64,000 nt of DNA, taken from NCBI RefSeq assembly GCF_008831285.2, contig NC_045146.1, positions 5,652,972 through 5,716,971 on the forward strand. Reading direction: 5' to 3'. The first letter of the stretch is position 1. The number at the start of each line of letters is the position of its first letter. The position numbers and the translations under genes are program-made. Source of the stretch: Nymphaea colorata (taxonomy: Eukaryota > Streptophyta > Magnoliopsida > Nymphaeales > Nymphaeaceae). Below the pieces are notes generated by a model. That model worked only from the letters and a program-made list of their open reading frames with translations, did no database searches and was not told where the DNA came from. Below are positions 1 through 16,824 of this stretch, one piece after another.

Positions 1-600
1 TTTGACCGGGTAGTTTGAATAACAAGATTAGTTGTATAAGAAGAAAATAAATTGCACCAATCAGTGAACCAATAACATGAACAGCACAAAGATAATTTGA
101 TCAAGGAACTGCTCAATAATGTTCCTTATGCATATAAACTTAATATTTTTTAATGTCTAATACATGAATTTCACTTGTTATTCTTGAACTTGGATTGTAT
201 TTAAAATCAAATGTGGATTTCAGATGAACCAAGATCTGTCAGTTTGCAAAGTAGTTGGATTAAGGTCAATCTCTCAAGTTGGTTCAGAAAGGATTCAAAT
301 TCCATTGATCACATAGACTTCTTTTTAGTTATTTTTTATTGGCAAAAGAACCAATGGTTCGGAATTAGGTATGCATTTGGATCTTTTTAATATCTAGATT
401 TAGATTTCATGCAGATATTCCTTTAGATTGAAATTCATATCTATGGAATGTGTCTGTATATGATCTGCACTCTCCATAGATGAGTTTAGTAGGGATGGAA
501 GCAAAGAAGATCATTTCGAAATTAACATGCATCAAACAATTGTGATCCTTCATTTGGCAATCGGTGACTCTTCGCTTGTCACTGTTCAAAGTGGCTCCAT
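1..600. other. AT-rich intergenic sequence, nothing recognised
   Basis: I see no conserved coding frame, RNA gene or transposon terminus here. It lies beyond the left LTR of the first Copia remnant. The few open frames are short and have no family signature. Confidence 0.4.
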
Positions 601-649
601 CTTGGCACTTATTCAAAGTCACATTTCATTTTGATTTGACTATATGGTG

Positions 650-2640
650 AGAGCAGTATGGTTGGCGAGAAATCTTTGAACGTGTTGGAAACGAGGCCCT
701 TTGTAACAACCAGACCCACTCTTGGGCTCGGGCCCCTGGTTCGATGGATCCCAACCCGCCCCTTAGCAATTTCGGCTCCAACCTCACAAAGACTAGGAAC
801 CAAGACAATCATCTATTCAATAATCCTCTTTATATGCTCTTAAAGATATCTCACAATCTTCAATAAAAGACTAAATTTTGGGGTGTTACACCTTCTTTTT
901 CTCTCTCTTATGACACCAAGAAAAGAAATTGAAGAAGAGAATGTTGAAGAAGAAGACACAAGGATTTTATGTGGCGTGAAGACAAGGTTTTCCTATGTCT
1001 ATGGTCAAAGAGAGTTTTTACTAGCACAAAAGAATCAAAGAATACAAGTAACCGCTCCTCTTCCTCTCCATAAACATGTAAATTAGTGCAAACCCATAAA
1101 AAAAATGCAAAATTATACAAAGGCCCTTACAAAAATTTGCCTTGGGACCTACCTTCCGAGTATGGGCCTTTGTCTCCTTGCAACACCCACCAACTTACAT
1201 TGTTGTTGAACCCACAAAAATTAAGGAGGCCTATTAAGTATGGATCAAGCACCACACTCCAACAACCTCCCACTTGGAGGCTAATCTAGCATTCAAGCCT
1301 TGTACTTTTTCTTCAAGTCTTCCAATCACATTGTGTGCACCTCCTCAACAATTAACCTTAGAGGCCAACTGAGGTTATGCTTAAACCTCAATCTCTCAAC
1401 AACCGTAAACTTTGTTAACATGTTTGCTGGATTCTTTTGTTCCACAAATCTTGTCAAGTGACAACAAATTATTGTCCAATAGCCTGCAAATAAAGTGATA
1501 CTTCAATTGTATATGTTTTGTCCTTAGATGGAACACCAAATTTTTTGGTCAAATTTAAGATACTTGACTATCACATAAAAGAACACTTCTACCTTCTTTT
1601 TTGTCCAACTCTTAAGAGATTCTTTAATTTAGTACTTGCTTCTGTGACGGAAACATATTCTCCCTTGATGGTAGATAGTGGAACAATCTTGTAAAGTTGA
1701 GACAACCAACTCACACTTGTTCTACCCAAGGTGTAGATATATCTAATTATATTATGAATATTGCCTATATTTACATCCACTAAGCCTTATGAGGACAAGC
1801 CATTCTTCTTGAAACAAATTGTCTTACCTGAAATTCTCTTCAAGTATCTCAAGATCCATTTAACAACTCATAATGCTTCTTCCCTAGATTAAACATGTAC
1901 ATACTCATTGGTCCCATTGCAATGTTTGGCCTAGTGTTGTCCATAGCATGACTTCCCACTGTAGAAGCATAAGGGATATTGGACATAGCTTCTTGTTCTT
2001 TGTGTGTCATTGGTGACAAATCCTTTGAAAGTTTAAAATGTTTTGGCAAGGTACTGCTAATAGTTTTTGCATCTAGCGTTTTAAACTTACATAAGATCTT
2101 CTTAATATAATTTTTTTAGATCATTTTAAAGTACTTACCTTCTTATCCATCAGTATTTCATTGTTTTACAATACCTAAGTCCTTCATTGAAAATTCTTTT
2201 GAAATTGTTGTTTCAACATATACATCTCTTATAAATGGAACCTATGAAAAGCATGCCATTCACATACAAGAGCAAAATACTATAAAAACCATTAAATCTT
2301 TTAATCTAACAACAATTATCCATATCACAACTCATATGAAGCTATCGAAGTTTTTATACCATTGTCTTGGTGTCTGCTTCAAACCATGTGGGCTCTTTTC
2401 TAATTTTGCATACAAGGCTTTTTTTCCCAAAAACTTGAAAGCCTTCTGGTTGTATTATATAAATGTCTTCTTCTAAAATTTCATGGAAGAAGGCGGTTTT
2501 GACATCTAATTGTTCTAGGCATAGATTTTCAGCTGCAACCAAACTCAATACCAATCTAATTGTAGTCAATTTAACAACCAGAGAGATCATTTTCAGTGTA
2601 ATCAATATATTCTTGCTGCGGGAAACCCTTCATCACTAAT
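650..2640 (-). mobile_element. Degenerate Copia retrotransposon, 3' half (RT, RNase H, PPT, 3' LTR)
   Basis: Read on the minus strand, the segment carries the C-terminal half of a Copia polyprotein. Around 2605-2390 is a reverse-transcriptase block (LDVKTAFFHEILEEDIYI, then PEGFQV and LVCKIRK). It is followed by a frame-shifted equivalent of the LYGLKQ..RQWY block. Around 1780-1589 is RNase H (YTLGRTSVSWLSQL, VPLSTIKGEYVSVTEAS), and the polyprotein end runs to about 1340. A polypurine tract (minus strand AAGTGGGAGGT, 1265-1275) is followed at 1264 by an LTR start, TGTTGGAGTG. A TATAAAGAGG motif near 830 fits an LTR promoter. Stops and frameshifts are frequent, so it is dead. Gag, protease and integrase are absent upstream of RT. 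The far LTR edge (about 650) is a guess. Confidence 0.8.
1265..1275 (-). other. Polypurine tract of the first Copia remnant
   Basis: On the minus strand AAGTGGGAGGT lies directly before TGTTGG, the usual arrangement of a Copia polypurine tract and LTR start. It primes plus-strand DNA synthesis in active elements. Confidence 0.65.
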
Positions 2641-3180
2641 CTATTGATTTTTATGATGTATTGGGACCAATCAAACTAAGTATTAATTAAAATTGGAGGG
2701 GTGGTTGAGTAGAACGTTAGGACTACTAAAAATAGTGAATGAGATATTAAATAGGAGTGGAATAAGCCAAAGGGTCAACTTTTTTCTTTTGGGTAACAAC
2801 AAATTTGAATGAAATTTTTGGGACCATCAAAAATGGTTTATTAAGCTTGAGTAGACAACATTTTAGCCTTCTACTTGTTGCTATCACAGTGAAAAAGACT
2901 CTTGTAACGAAAATATTGGAGAGAGAAAGAGATATCTTCCATTTTCTTGTTGCATCCCTCGTTAAAGTCTAAGTTGAGGATAATAACTTGTTCTCCTATC
3001 ATTTCAACGACAAAGTGTTAGAGGAGGAAGCTAATGGGCTGCTGATTTAGATTCAAGTCATCTCTGTTCAGGTAATTGCTCTACTTAATTTGGGTTTGCA
3101 ATCTTGAATGTAAAGATACAATTATATGCAAAAGACTATGTGGTAATTTGGATGTATCTGATGTATGTGTAGTGCAAGGA
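2641..3180. other. Unassigned spacer between two Copia remnants
   Basis: About 540 bp of AT-rich sequence separate RT of the left remnant from the RNase H remains of the right one. I find no LTR matching either neighbour and no coding similarity. It could be a decayed LTR or an unrelated insertion. Confidence 0.35.
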
Positions 3181-6100
3181 AGGAGAAGGAACTGATCAGT
3201 CATAGTCAACCAGGACTGCCTCTGTCCATAAATTCCTTATGTATTTAGAAACAGAAACATGCCCATGTTTAGAGAGATGTTTTACTACTTCTTGCATCTC
3301 CACGAGATCAAGGAATCCCTTAGAAACACACAAAACTAGTAGTTGAGAGTCTACTATTGGGATCTCCTCTCCAATGTGTCTGTATATGTAATTAAGTTAA
3401 ATATAGATGAAGCAAAAAGTAAGATTCTCTTGTTGATTGTGTTCTTGATGTATTTGACTATTCTTATGACTGCACCCATGTGAACTATGGTAGGTGCTTG
3501 TTGAAATTGACTAGAACATGCATGATATGAGACATTCTAGGACATGTGCTACTCAAATATGAAAGTGCTCCTACAAGTTGTTGATATGGTGTGGGATCGT
3601 CTAGCAGTTTCCCATCATCTCTTCTGATCTTCACTTCAAGTACCTTAGAAGTCTATACTATCTTCTCATCTGTCAAACCTGATCTTTCAACAATATCTGC
3701 AACAAACTTTGTTTGAGACAAAAAATATCCTTTTTGAAAAACATACTTCAATGCCAAGAAAGTATGTCAAAAAACTTAAATCAATCATGTCAAATTTTTC
3801 TTTCAAGGTTTGCTTAATTAAACTTGCCTCTTTATTATCACTACTTGTGATTATCATATAATCAACATAAAGAAGAAATATAACAATATCTTTGTTTGTG
3901 CTTTTGACAAAAAGTGCAGTGTCAGAGTAGCATGATTTGAAATTGCTTTCCATAATCACCTGAGCTATCGTGCATATCACATTCATCATCTAATGCATAA
4001 ATAGACATCAAATCATTCAAGAAACCATAATCAATATCATGTTTGGATATCTTTTTCTCAAACCCTTTTTTCTATTCACGAAAAGCCACATTTCTTGAAA
4101 CGTAAAGCTTATTCTTTTTCAACATTGTAACATCTATATCCTTTTTTACTCTCAGAGTAACTAATGAATACACATTGCAAAGCTTTCAATGAAAGTTTGT
4201 CTCCTTAATCGTTAAGAATAAAACATTTAGATCCAAAAACTTTAAGTCGGTTGTAGTCGGGTTCAAGATTATACAGTTTTTGAAAAGGATACATTTTGTC
4301 CAAATTTTTTGAAGGCATTCTATTACTGAGGTAGACAGTAATAAACACTGCTTCTGCCCAAAGATTTTTCAGAACTTCCATTGCTAGAAGAAGAGTATGT
4401 AGTTTCTATGCTATGACGATGTTTCCTTTCTAAAATTCTATTTTGTTGTGAAGTTCTTGGACAAGATTTCTAGTGTTCAATACCATTTTCTTTCAAATAG
4501 TTTTCAAAAGCTTTCAAAGTGTATTATCTTCTGGAGTTGGGTTTAAAAATTTTTATATCAATTTGGAATTGTTGATCAGTTGATGAAAGTTCTTGAAATT
4601 TACAAACACATCAGATTTATGAGTTAGAAAAAAATTCACGCATATCTAGTATAATAATCAACAAATAGGATATAGTAAGAATAGCCACCTTTGGACATAT
4701 CCGGAGCTGGACCCCACATGTTTGAGTGAACAAGTTCAAAAGGCGATTTACTTACAACAGTTTTTTCACCAAATGGAAGGGACTTCATTTTTCCAAATAT
4801 GCATTCATTACATAGAAGATTTTCATTACATGCATTCTTCAAAAAAGGAATACATTTTATTTTTTCATGACTAGTGTGCTCTAGTGTTTGATGTCATGTG
4901 AGAATATCATTTGCTTTCCAGTATTACAAAAAGAGTGTATTAAATCCAAAAATTTCATGTAATAAAGATCTCCTCTTCTAACTCCTTCCCCAATCGTCCT
5001 CTTTGAGACTTGATCCTGTATCCAACATTTATCTTGTGAGAAAGCAACTTTGCCACCATGCTCAGCAATTTGGGATACATACAACAAGTTCAAGTTCAAT
5101 TTCATTATTTGTCTAACATTGGCTATTCTAAAAGTTTTTGAGTTTTTATCATGTTTTTTCAAAATCTACAATACTTTCTATTTTCAAAGAAGTACCATCC
5201 GCAGCTGAAACAAAGTAAGGAAATGAGTTTGTATTAGATTTAAAAGTTTATTTTTGTGAGGTGTCATATGGAATGAAGTTCCGGAGTCCAAAAGCCAGGC
5301 AATATTACCTTGAGTTGCAGCGGTAATAGCTCCAATAGTAGAAGTACCTCCTTTGAAATAGGGCTGCAATGCTTCGGCAAGTTCTACAAGAGAGAATCCT
5401 TGAGCAGTCCTTTGATAAGAACTTTCAGTTGTAGCTTTATTTTCAGCAACAACTGGTCTTTATCAAGTATCCTTAATTTTAGGCATTTAGGTTTAATATG
5501 CCTAGGTTCATGACAATGAAAGCAAATAATTTTCTTGCTAGTATCCTCATTATTTTCCCAAAATAAGCAGATCTATAATTCCTTACGTGATTTCCTAGAT
5601 TTGAAACTGCTAGAACACTATCAATTGATTTCCTTTTCCTTATAGTGTATAAGCCGATTCTCTTCCATAATAAGTTCATTCAAGGCCTCATTCACAGTAG
5701 AAACAGTTGGCCTGTGAAGTAAAGACGACCTTGCAATATCAAACTTAGACCTTATTCCCATAAGACAATGATAGAACTTGTCCTCTTGAATCAGTTTATC
5801 TCTAAGTAAGATATCTTCGGGATCCTTCCATTTTGGTTCAAAGACAGATAATTCATCCTACAATTGAGAGAACTCTCCATAATATTCTTGTATGGACTTG
5901 TCTCCTTGCTGCAATTTAGAGATTTTTACTTAGAAATTCCATTTATGTGCCGCAACTTTCATTGTATGTGTCTCTTTCAAGTAATTCTATGCTTCATGGG
6001 CCAAATCAAATTTAGCTAACTGGACACTAACGATAGGATCCATGCTGTTTAACGAAGACATCACCCTGTGATGATTGGTTTTCCATTCTTTCCATTTTTT

Positions 6101-6710
6101 TAAAACTCCTTGACTGCCTTATCTCCCTCAGTTCCTTTTGACTCTTCAAATTTTCCGTCTATGGTTTGAGTAAGGCTTATTGTAGGCTCAGTTTCAATCC
6201 CTTCAATGTAACTCCAAAAACCTTTCCCTCCTATATGGTGCTTTATGATTGAAGCTCATATAACAAAGTTGGTTGCACTAACTTTAAGAAGGGGCTGGAG
6301 TGAGATATATTCCTTCTCATCCATTGGAAAAGCAAACCGGCATGCCTTTTGAAAAGAAAAAAAAAGTGTACCAGGTTCTGCTATAAATGATCCACAACAA
6401 TATGTCACAATAGATAGCAACTTCGACCTCGATCGGTGCTTCTAATAATGCTGATATATCACCAATAGATCACTCCAAAACAACAAGTCAGAGTTGACAG
6501 CAGCTCTAACTTAATCAGCACTTCCAGTCAATGCTGATACAACGTCAATAGATCTCAGTCAGCCTGTTGTTTTTTTAATCGTCAAGGTTTGAACAACACT
6601 TCAACATTCACTCCAACAGACGTGCCAGTCTTTGATCAACAGTCTTCAACTTCTTACTAAAAGAAGCACTCAAACAACTTCTAACTAAGAGAAGCACTCA
6701 AGCATAGCCA

Positions 6711-6724
6711 AGCTCCAATACCAT
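6711..6724 (-). other. Copia primer-binding site
   Basis: The minus strand reads TGGTATTGGAGCTT directly after the LTR end ACA. It is close to TGGTATCAGAGC, the common Copia site complementary to initiator tRNA-Met. Confidence 0.65.
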
Positions 6725-7020
6725 GTAAACTTTATTCACTAGAGTCAAGAAAAATATTATCTCATTGATGAACAAAACACTGCTGTTTAGGAACTTTCAA
6801 AAGAAAAAGAAAAGATACAATAAATAGAAAATGGAAATGGAAAGAGCCCTCGGAGTCTCCAGATGTTTGGATAAAGCCTGCCATATCTTTGGCTGTAAAA
6901 TATAGAAATAAAATATAAAATACAAAAGTAAAAGGAAAATAATAAAAGAAGTGAATCTAACCTATTACAAGATAAATTTATTGTATCAAATTAATTGAAG
7001 AGAAACATAGGCTTCTAACA
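6725..7020 (-). repeat. 5' LTR of the right Copia remnant (~296 bp)
   Basis: It is bounded by TG and CA on both strands and abuts the primer-binding site. It does not resemble the LTR start at 1264, so the two minus-strand Copia remnants are not the two ends of one element. Confidence 0.6.
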
Positions 7021-7560
7021 AGAGCTTCATCAATACCAAATGGTGAGATCTCCATGAACTTTAGCTTATAAGTAGGTCTTGCCCCTCTTATGATATTGGA
7101 TCATAGCTTCCGCATGCTACACCCATTCGTTTGAGCTATGCCTTATATAATTTATGATTTCCTTTTCCAAATAAGAGGAAAGATACCGTTCTATTATCAA
7201 ATAGAGGAACGTGGATTTTTATGTTGTTTTATTTTCTTTACTTTCTCGATTGTCTTAATTATTAATTATGCTTAACCTTTTTTATTGCAACAAGATAATA
7301 ACCTATTTACCTTGATTTGAGACGTCCCACACAAACTCGTTGGTTTTGTATTATTTTACAAAACGATTTCCCATACAGGAAGTCGACATATGTTCTGCGG
7401 GGTTGGTCACCTGTCGTCATTTTAGTGAAAAGAAAGGGTATTAAAGGAAAAGGATGGACTAGGGTATGTAAGCAAAGCCCAGAGTTGGAGTGGCCATTCT
7501 CTCTCGCTCTCTCTCTCGCTCTCGGGTTTCTTGGTTCTGCGCAAGAACCCTATCGCCACC
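7021..7560 (+). promoter_or_regulatory. Upstream region and 5' leader of the NACA gene
   Basis: No clear TATA box is seen. A CT-rich pyrimidine patch lies at about 7497-7525, just downstream of an AAGCCCA motif near 7475. AAGCCCA is the reverse complement of the TGGGCTT element often found upstream of plant translation genes. The start codon sits in a favourable GCCACCATG context. The transcription start is inferred to lie close to the pyrimidine patch. Confidence 0.45.
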
Positions 7561-11937
<4,377 letters not shown>

Positions 11938-13190
11938 GGAATATCATGGCAAGTAGTTGGTCTTATTCTATCAGGAGCTTGAAGTTTCGTCCATTTTCCT
12001 GTTGCAGCTAAATGTGGACTTTTTTGGTCTATCATTCTCAATATAGTTTGCAAGTCAAATTTGATGCCTGTATGATTTGCCTTTTCCTCTTTGTTTCATT
12101 TTGTTAGTGATGCTCTAACCTTTTGTTAATCATGATGGTAGAGCTTTCAATGGGAAACATGATAGTGGTTCTTGGTATCTTTCTCCTCAAGAGCTAAATC
12201 CTGTGAAGTTTTTCCAAGTGTGCTTTATGACTGTTTTGGTTTTCATCGTATCTCTTGGACAATCTGTTTCTCTTTTGGGCTAAAAAATTACACCTTGATT
12301 TGCTACTCCCCGTTGCGCTTGTGCATTTTAGCGTGATTAGTAGAGGTTTTAGTTTTTCACTTGTTCTTGTTAATGCTTCTCTCACCATTTTCTAGTCTAT
12401 CTCCTTTAGTACTAAGTTCCTACTTGTATAAGATTGGGAATATCGAAATAAGAAAGTTAACCTATAACTTGGCTGGAATTGGTCTTGTGTTAAATTAAAT
12501 ACCCATTTCAGGGCAGGTGACCTGGCCTGCACTTGTTTTCATCCTACTGTATCACTGTTCCCATAGATGCTTCACATGAGCAATCATCTGGGTTTCTGCC
12601 TCACAAGGGGCCTTGGTGAGGTTTGGAACCCATGACCAGTGATCATCGTAGCCAGTGCATCAACCCCGCTAACCTCTTCCATTCTGCTCATCAGAAAGGC
12701 TTGAGAACTTCAATGGAACCTCCAAAATATGCACTTGGCTTCAAGCTTGGTGTCATGCAGCTCCTCCCTTGAGATGCATGCAATTGGCTGGATGGCGTTT
12801 TAGCTGTTGTTGCTCTAGTTTGGCGATTTTCCATGCTTAGATGGTTTTACACTTCAACGGCTTCATTTTCTGTAGTCATGCTCTGATGGTTCATCTCTTG
12901 CTTCCGTTATTTCTGATATGCTGGTCTGTGTTGTGAAGCAAGTCTACCTGGCTTTTATTTTTACCAAGATAAACAAATAATAGACATATATGTTACTCAC
13001 AAGATGCATGCCTTCACTAGAAGTAATGAAAATTGGACTTTTCTTCTATCAAAATAACTTTTCATCATCTATGATTTAGTCTTTTGATTTCCTAAGAAAC
13101 TTATGGTCAACAAATTTGACTTTTTTTTTTAATGGAAAAACATAGGCTCGTCTACAAAACTCCCGAAAGCTCTAATTGGCTTACACTGTA
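11938..13190. other. NACA 3' flank and intergenic spacer
   Basis: The 3' untranslated region follows the TGA at 11935-11937. A canonical polyadenylation hexamer is not obvious. The rest has no coding signal apart from a tRNA-like stretch on the minus strand (separate entry), and it runs into the LINE remnant. Confidence 0.4.
12500..12690 (-). repeat. Possible tRNA-derived SINE remnant
   Basis: The minus strand contains GGTTAGCGGGGTTGATGCA, resembling the region around a tRNA A box (about 12675-12656). About 30 bp later comes GGGTTCCAAACC (12631-12620), resembling a B box. The spacing fits a tRNA promoter. I find no poly-A tail or target-site duplication, and the element may be older or truncated. 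Confidence 0.35.
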
Positions 13191-13199
13191 TTAACAGGA

Positions 13200-14630
13200 A
13201 CTCTGGCTTTCATTATGTGGGAGTGTACATGCCGCCTAATGTGACTTTCAGAGATCTATTCGTCATCTTTGTGACTAGTCGAGTCAAGTGACGCATCCGA
13301 TGTTTATAATGAGAGATTTCAATGCAACGTGTAATGCAGACAGGAAGGACCCAATCTCGCCTGTCTTGTGAATCATGGAGGATGATCGGTGCATTTTCAC
13401 TTGGTGTAATGACAGACATGGAAAGGAGATGATTGGATAAACCAATTGACTACGCACCCAAATTTCACTTTGAGAGTTCTGACCTGTGCAACCTCGGACC
13501 ATAGTCCATTGTTCCTCATTGTTAATGAAGGAGAGCTCAGAGCAGCTGGAAGAAACATCTTCAGATTTTAATATGGTTGGACTACAAGGCCATACCGTTG
13601 GCCAGTGGTCAGAAAGGCATGGGGGAGGCCCCAATACAGATGCCACATGATCTGGGTGATAAAAAATGTTGAAGAATGCCTACAAGAGCTTTCTTGGTGG
13701 AATTCGAAGCATTATGGGTGGGTTGATGTGAGAATTAAACACCTTAGATGTGAACTTGATAGAATCCACTTCTCAAGCCAAGATGACATTCTAGAATGGG
13801 TTGTTTGACAAGAACTTAACCAGACCCTTTGCAAAGACATGTTATTCCGGAAGCAGAAGTTTACATGCTTCCAAGAGGGTGATAAGAGAACACTAAATTT
13901 CTCCAGACGTATGCTAACCACTGGTCCATAAATTAAATTGGTCTCACACCTGGTGTTGATTGTGGAGTTTCAGGACACAATGGCCATAAGAGACTTTCAC
14001 CCAATCGCATCGTGTAATAGTCTCTATAAGTTCATCTTGAAATTAATGGTTAATTAATAGGATGAGAGGCCATTTAATGAAGCTGATAACTAGAGAGCAA
14101 GGAACTCTGTAACTCATTTAAGAGTGAATCCTCAGGGTCCAGGAGCTCTGAACTACCTCCAAAACCATAGGAGAGCATCCTTACTACTCATGAAGCTTGA
14201 CATGTTGAAAGCTTACGATGGAGTCACTTGGTCCTTCCTCTCAAATGTTCTGGAGGCCTTGTGGTTTTAACCTGGTGTGGAGAATGAAAGTGATGACTTG
14301 TGTCTCTATGACATCTTATGAATGTGTTTCCTTTTTTTTTTTTTTTTAAAATTTCATTTTATTGCCATAAGGGTCTCAGGTAGGGAGACCCACTCTCCCC
14401 TTATCTCTTCCTTATGGTGGTGGATATGTTTATCTGCAAATTTAAATGAGAGAAAAGAAAAAATGTTTGTCATGACTCTACAGGCTACAAGGCTTGGTGA
14501 GACCTCCCAATTCTAGCATTCACACATGATATCATCCTTTGCTGTATGGCCAAGCCTCATCTAGCGCAGCAGTTGAAGCTAATCCTTATTCAGTTTGAAG
14601 CAAAATTTCCAAGGAAATTCTCAGATTAGA
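13200..14630 (+). mobile_element. L1-type LINE remnant, 5' part (endonuclease and reverse transcriptase)
   Basis: Plus-strand frames, broken by stops and shifts, carry LINE ORF2 landmarks in the right order. The endonuclease shows VGVYMPP, then RDFNATCNADRKDP (GDFN-like), FTWCNDRHG and TSDHSPLFLI, at about 13205-13530. Reverse transcriptase shows DFHPIASCNSLYKFILKLM near 14000, PGALNYLQNHR near 14150, LKLDMLKAYDGVTWSFLSNVL-like sequence near 14200, KGLR.GDPLSPYLFLMVVDM near 14370-14430, and FTHDIILCCMAKPH near 14520 (degenerate FADD). The copy is non-functional. It stops abruptly at about 14630, where unrelated sequence begins, and its continuation lies at 18504 onward. Confidence 0.85.
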
Positions 14631-15929
14631 GTCGATGTCCGCATAATGAAATTCTAGATCCAAGTCTAAGATCTAGAATTTAATGAAGTGCAAAAATTTA
14701 ATGAATTGACAAAATTAGGATTTTTGTCAAATTTAGAGAAAATTCCAAGATTAAGTTTGTGATCAATGCAAATCAAGATAAAAAAAACTCAAATGTTCAA
14801 TGGAGACTAAAATTCTGGTTATAGTGAGAATTAAAATCTTCTTTTGCGAAGAGAGAAAATAAGTCAGTGTGACCTTCTCTCTCTTTATTCTCTTTCTTAG
14901 ATTTATTAAAGAAAGACCCAACTCGAGAAAAATCTAGGAATGAATCGCCTAGAACAAAGAATTTCCTAAAAACTGTTTAGGAAATTAATTCACAAAAATC
15001 CCAAGTTTGAATTAGCTTGAACCAGACCCGATCGAGCTAATTCACTCCTAATTCAAACGACCCAAAAGACTCTTTCAATCTCAAGGCGCCATGATAAAAC
15101 GCATAAGTCTAGATCAACAATGATCTAGACCAATCAAATAAAGAGTGCCTCAAGCGAGCTTACTCTATTAAAAAATTTTTCAAATTAACTAATCAGTTTT
15201 TCGAAATAATGAAAAACCGAGGAGACATTTGAAGAATATGTTCTTCTTCACCCTCACCTGGAACTTCTGAAAAGGCAAGAGGAAAAGGTCCAAAAAAGGC
15301 TTGCCTCTCTCCCTAATTCCAATTTCAAGAAAGTTGAACTAGCTTTTTAAAAAACTATGGGGCAGCCCATTTGGTGCGCCCTCCCAACTGGTTCCAAGGA
15401 GGAACCAGAAAAATCTAAATCTGGTTAAGGAAGATGAGAACCAGCCATTAAAGACATTCCTTCCCTCCCTTTTCTTTCGTTATTGAATTCTAACTAGCTG
15501 GCAAAGACCAGATTTATGAAGAGACAACTGCTACATGCTTGCTTGATTTTTAAGCTAAGGAAGATAGACAAGAAAGCCAGAGTGGGAGAGCTGATTGGCA
15601 AGGGAGAAGGTGCCCCTTGCATGCAGCTTTTGCTTCATCCCCATGCCAAAATTATGAAGATTGCTCCATGATTTCTTGGCTTCCCAAGAAATTTGTCTAA
15701 CACCAAGCCATTATGACTTGATGCCTATATAATCCAACATTCAGGAGCAGCTAAGGACCCCTGGCATGTCTAGGTAGCCCCTGCTCTAGCCGACTCCCCT
15801 TACTCAAGACTCAGAGCCCAGCCGAGCCAGGCCTAGACGTCTTCTCCACTCAAAGTGACTCAGTCTAGTCGCCCCTGCGTTTCAGCCTAGTTGACTTGCT
15901 TGTTCAAGGCCCTTCAGCCAAGTCTACGG

Positions 15930-16375
15930 GTGGGTATCGGGCCAGGCCGGCCAGCCCGGGTCTCGTTCCGGGCCCGGCCAGCCCGGGTCTCGTTTCGGGC
16001 CCGATCCATTTAAATTTAAAAAATATTTTTTAATTATAAATAACATTTTTAATATAAAATATATTTATTAAGAATAAAAACTATTATTAAAACAAAAAAA
16101 TTTTTAAAAAATATTTTTTTATTTTACAGGGCCTAAACGGGCCGGGCCGGGTCTCTTTCTGGGCCCGGCCCATTTAAATTAAAAAAATATTTTTTAATCA
16201 TAAAACAACATTTTTTAATATAAAATGTATTTATTAAGAATAAAAAATATTATTAAAACCAAAAAATTTTAAAAAAATATTTTCTTTATCTTACCGGGCC
16301 TAAACGGGCCGGGCAGGGCCAACCCGGGCCTAGCTGTCGGGCCCGAGCCGGCCCGGCTCGACACCCTGCCTTAGC
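15930..16375. repeat. GC-rich/AT-rich compound repeat with ~164-bp duplication
   Basis: Blocks of GGGCCGGGCC-like sequence alternate with runs of AAAAATATTTTTTAAT. A unit of about 164 bp is present twice (marker CATTTAAATT at 16007 and 16171). A 28-bp GC-rich piece beginning GCCAGCCCGGG is itself doubled at about 15950-16003. The outer ends are both GC-rich and partly complementary (GGGTGGGTATCGGGCC near 15936; GAGCCGGCCCGGCTCGACAC near 16345). It resembles a widespread plant dispersed repeat and has no coding content. Confidence 0.6.
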
Positions 16376-16487
16376 CAAGTCGGCTCCCTATCTAAAATGA
16401 CTCAGCCCAGCTGGTCTTCAATCAAGCAACCTCCTGCTCCAGCCAGCCTGCTCAAGGCGTCACCAGCAAAATACCTCCCACGGAGGC

Positions 16488-16824
16488 CTGGTGGGCATCG
16501 GGCCGGCCCAATGTCCAAAACCCGAGCCCGGTCCTAGGCCTTATACTCAAAACCCGAGCTCGGATCTTGCCCAGCTCGGCCCAATTATAATAAAAAATAT
16601 TTGTTAAATATTTTTTAATATATAATATATTTTTAATAACAAAATATATATTATTAATTAAAAAATAATATTTAAAATCTATGGGGCCGAACTGGGTACC
16701 CGTCGACTGACCCGGGCCGACCCGATACATTATCGAGTGAGGCTGGTTCTTTGGGGCCCAGGCCTTGGTCTGATTGGGCTGAGTACCGGGTACAATGGGT
16801 ACCGGGCATGATGCCCACCTTTAC
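16488..16824. repeat. Second GC/AT compound repeat with inverted ends
   Basis: The left end reads GGTGGGCATCGGGCCGGCCC and the right end, read on the minus strand, starts GGTGGGCATCATGCCCGG. This gives short terminal inverted similarity around an AT-rich core. It is related in style to the block at 15930-16375 but not collinear with it. No target-site duplication was identified. Confidence 0.45.

Larger units (their letters stand above)
3180..7020 (-). mobile_element. Degenerate Copia retrotransposon, 5' LTR to RNase H
   Basis: In minus-strand order: LTR 7020-6725 (TGTTAGAAGCC... to ...GTTTACA); a primer-binding site at 6724-6711 resembling the initiator-Met type; gag with a CCHC knuckle (CFHCHEPRHIKPKC, about 5524-5483); aspartic protease (WLLDSGTSFHMTPH, about 5300); GAG-pre-integrase and integrase (CNECIFGKMKSLPF, LVHSNMWGPAPD, LFVDYYTRYA, 5160-4640), with the integrase C-terminus continuing to about 4200. 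RT follows (LLYVDYMIITSSDN, LTYFLGIEV, 3990-3700), then a decayed RNase H to about 3180. The N-terminal part of RT is missing between integrase and the YVDD-like block, where YVDYM replaces YVDDM. Many stops and frameshifts are present. No matching 3' LTR was found. Confidence 0.82.
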
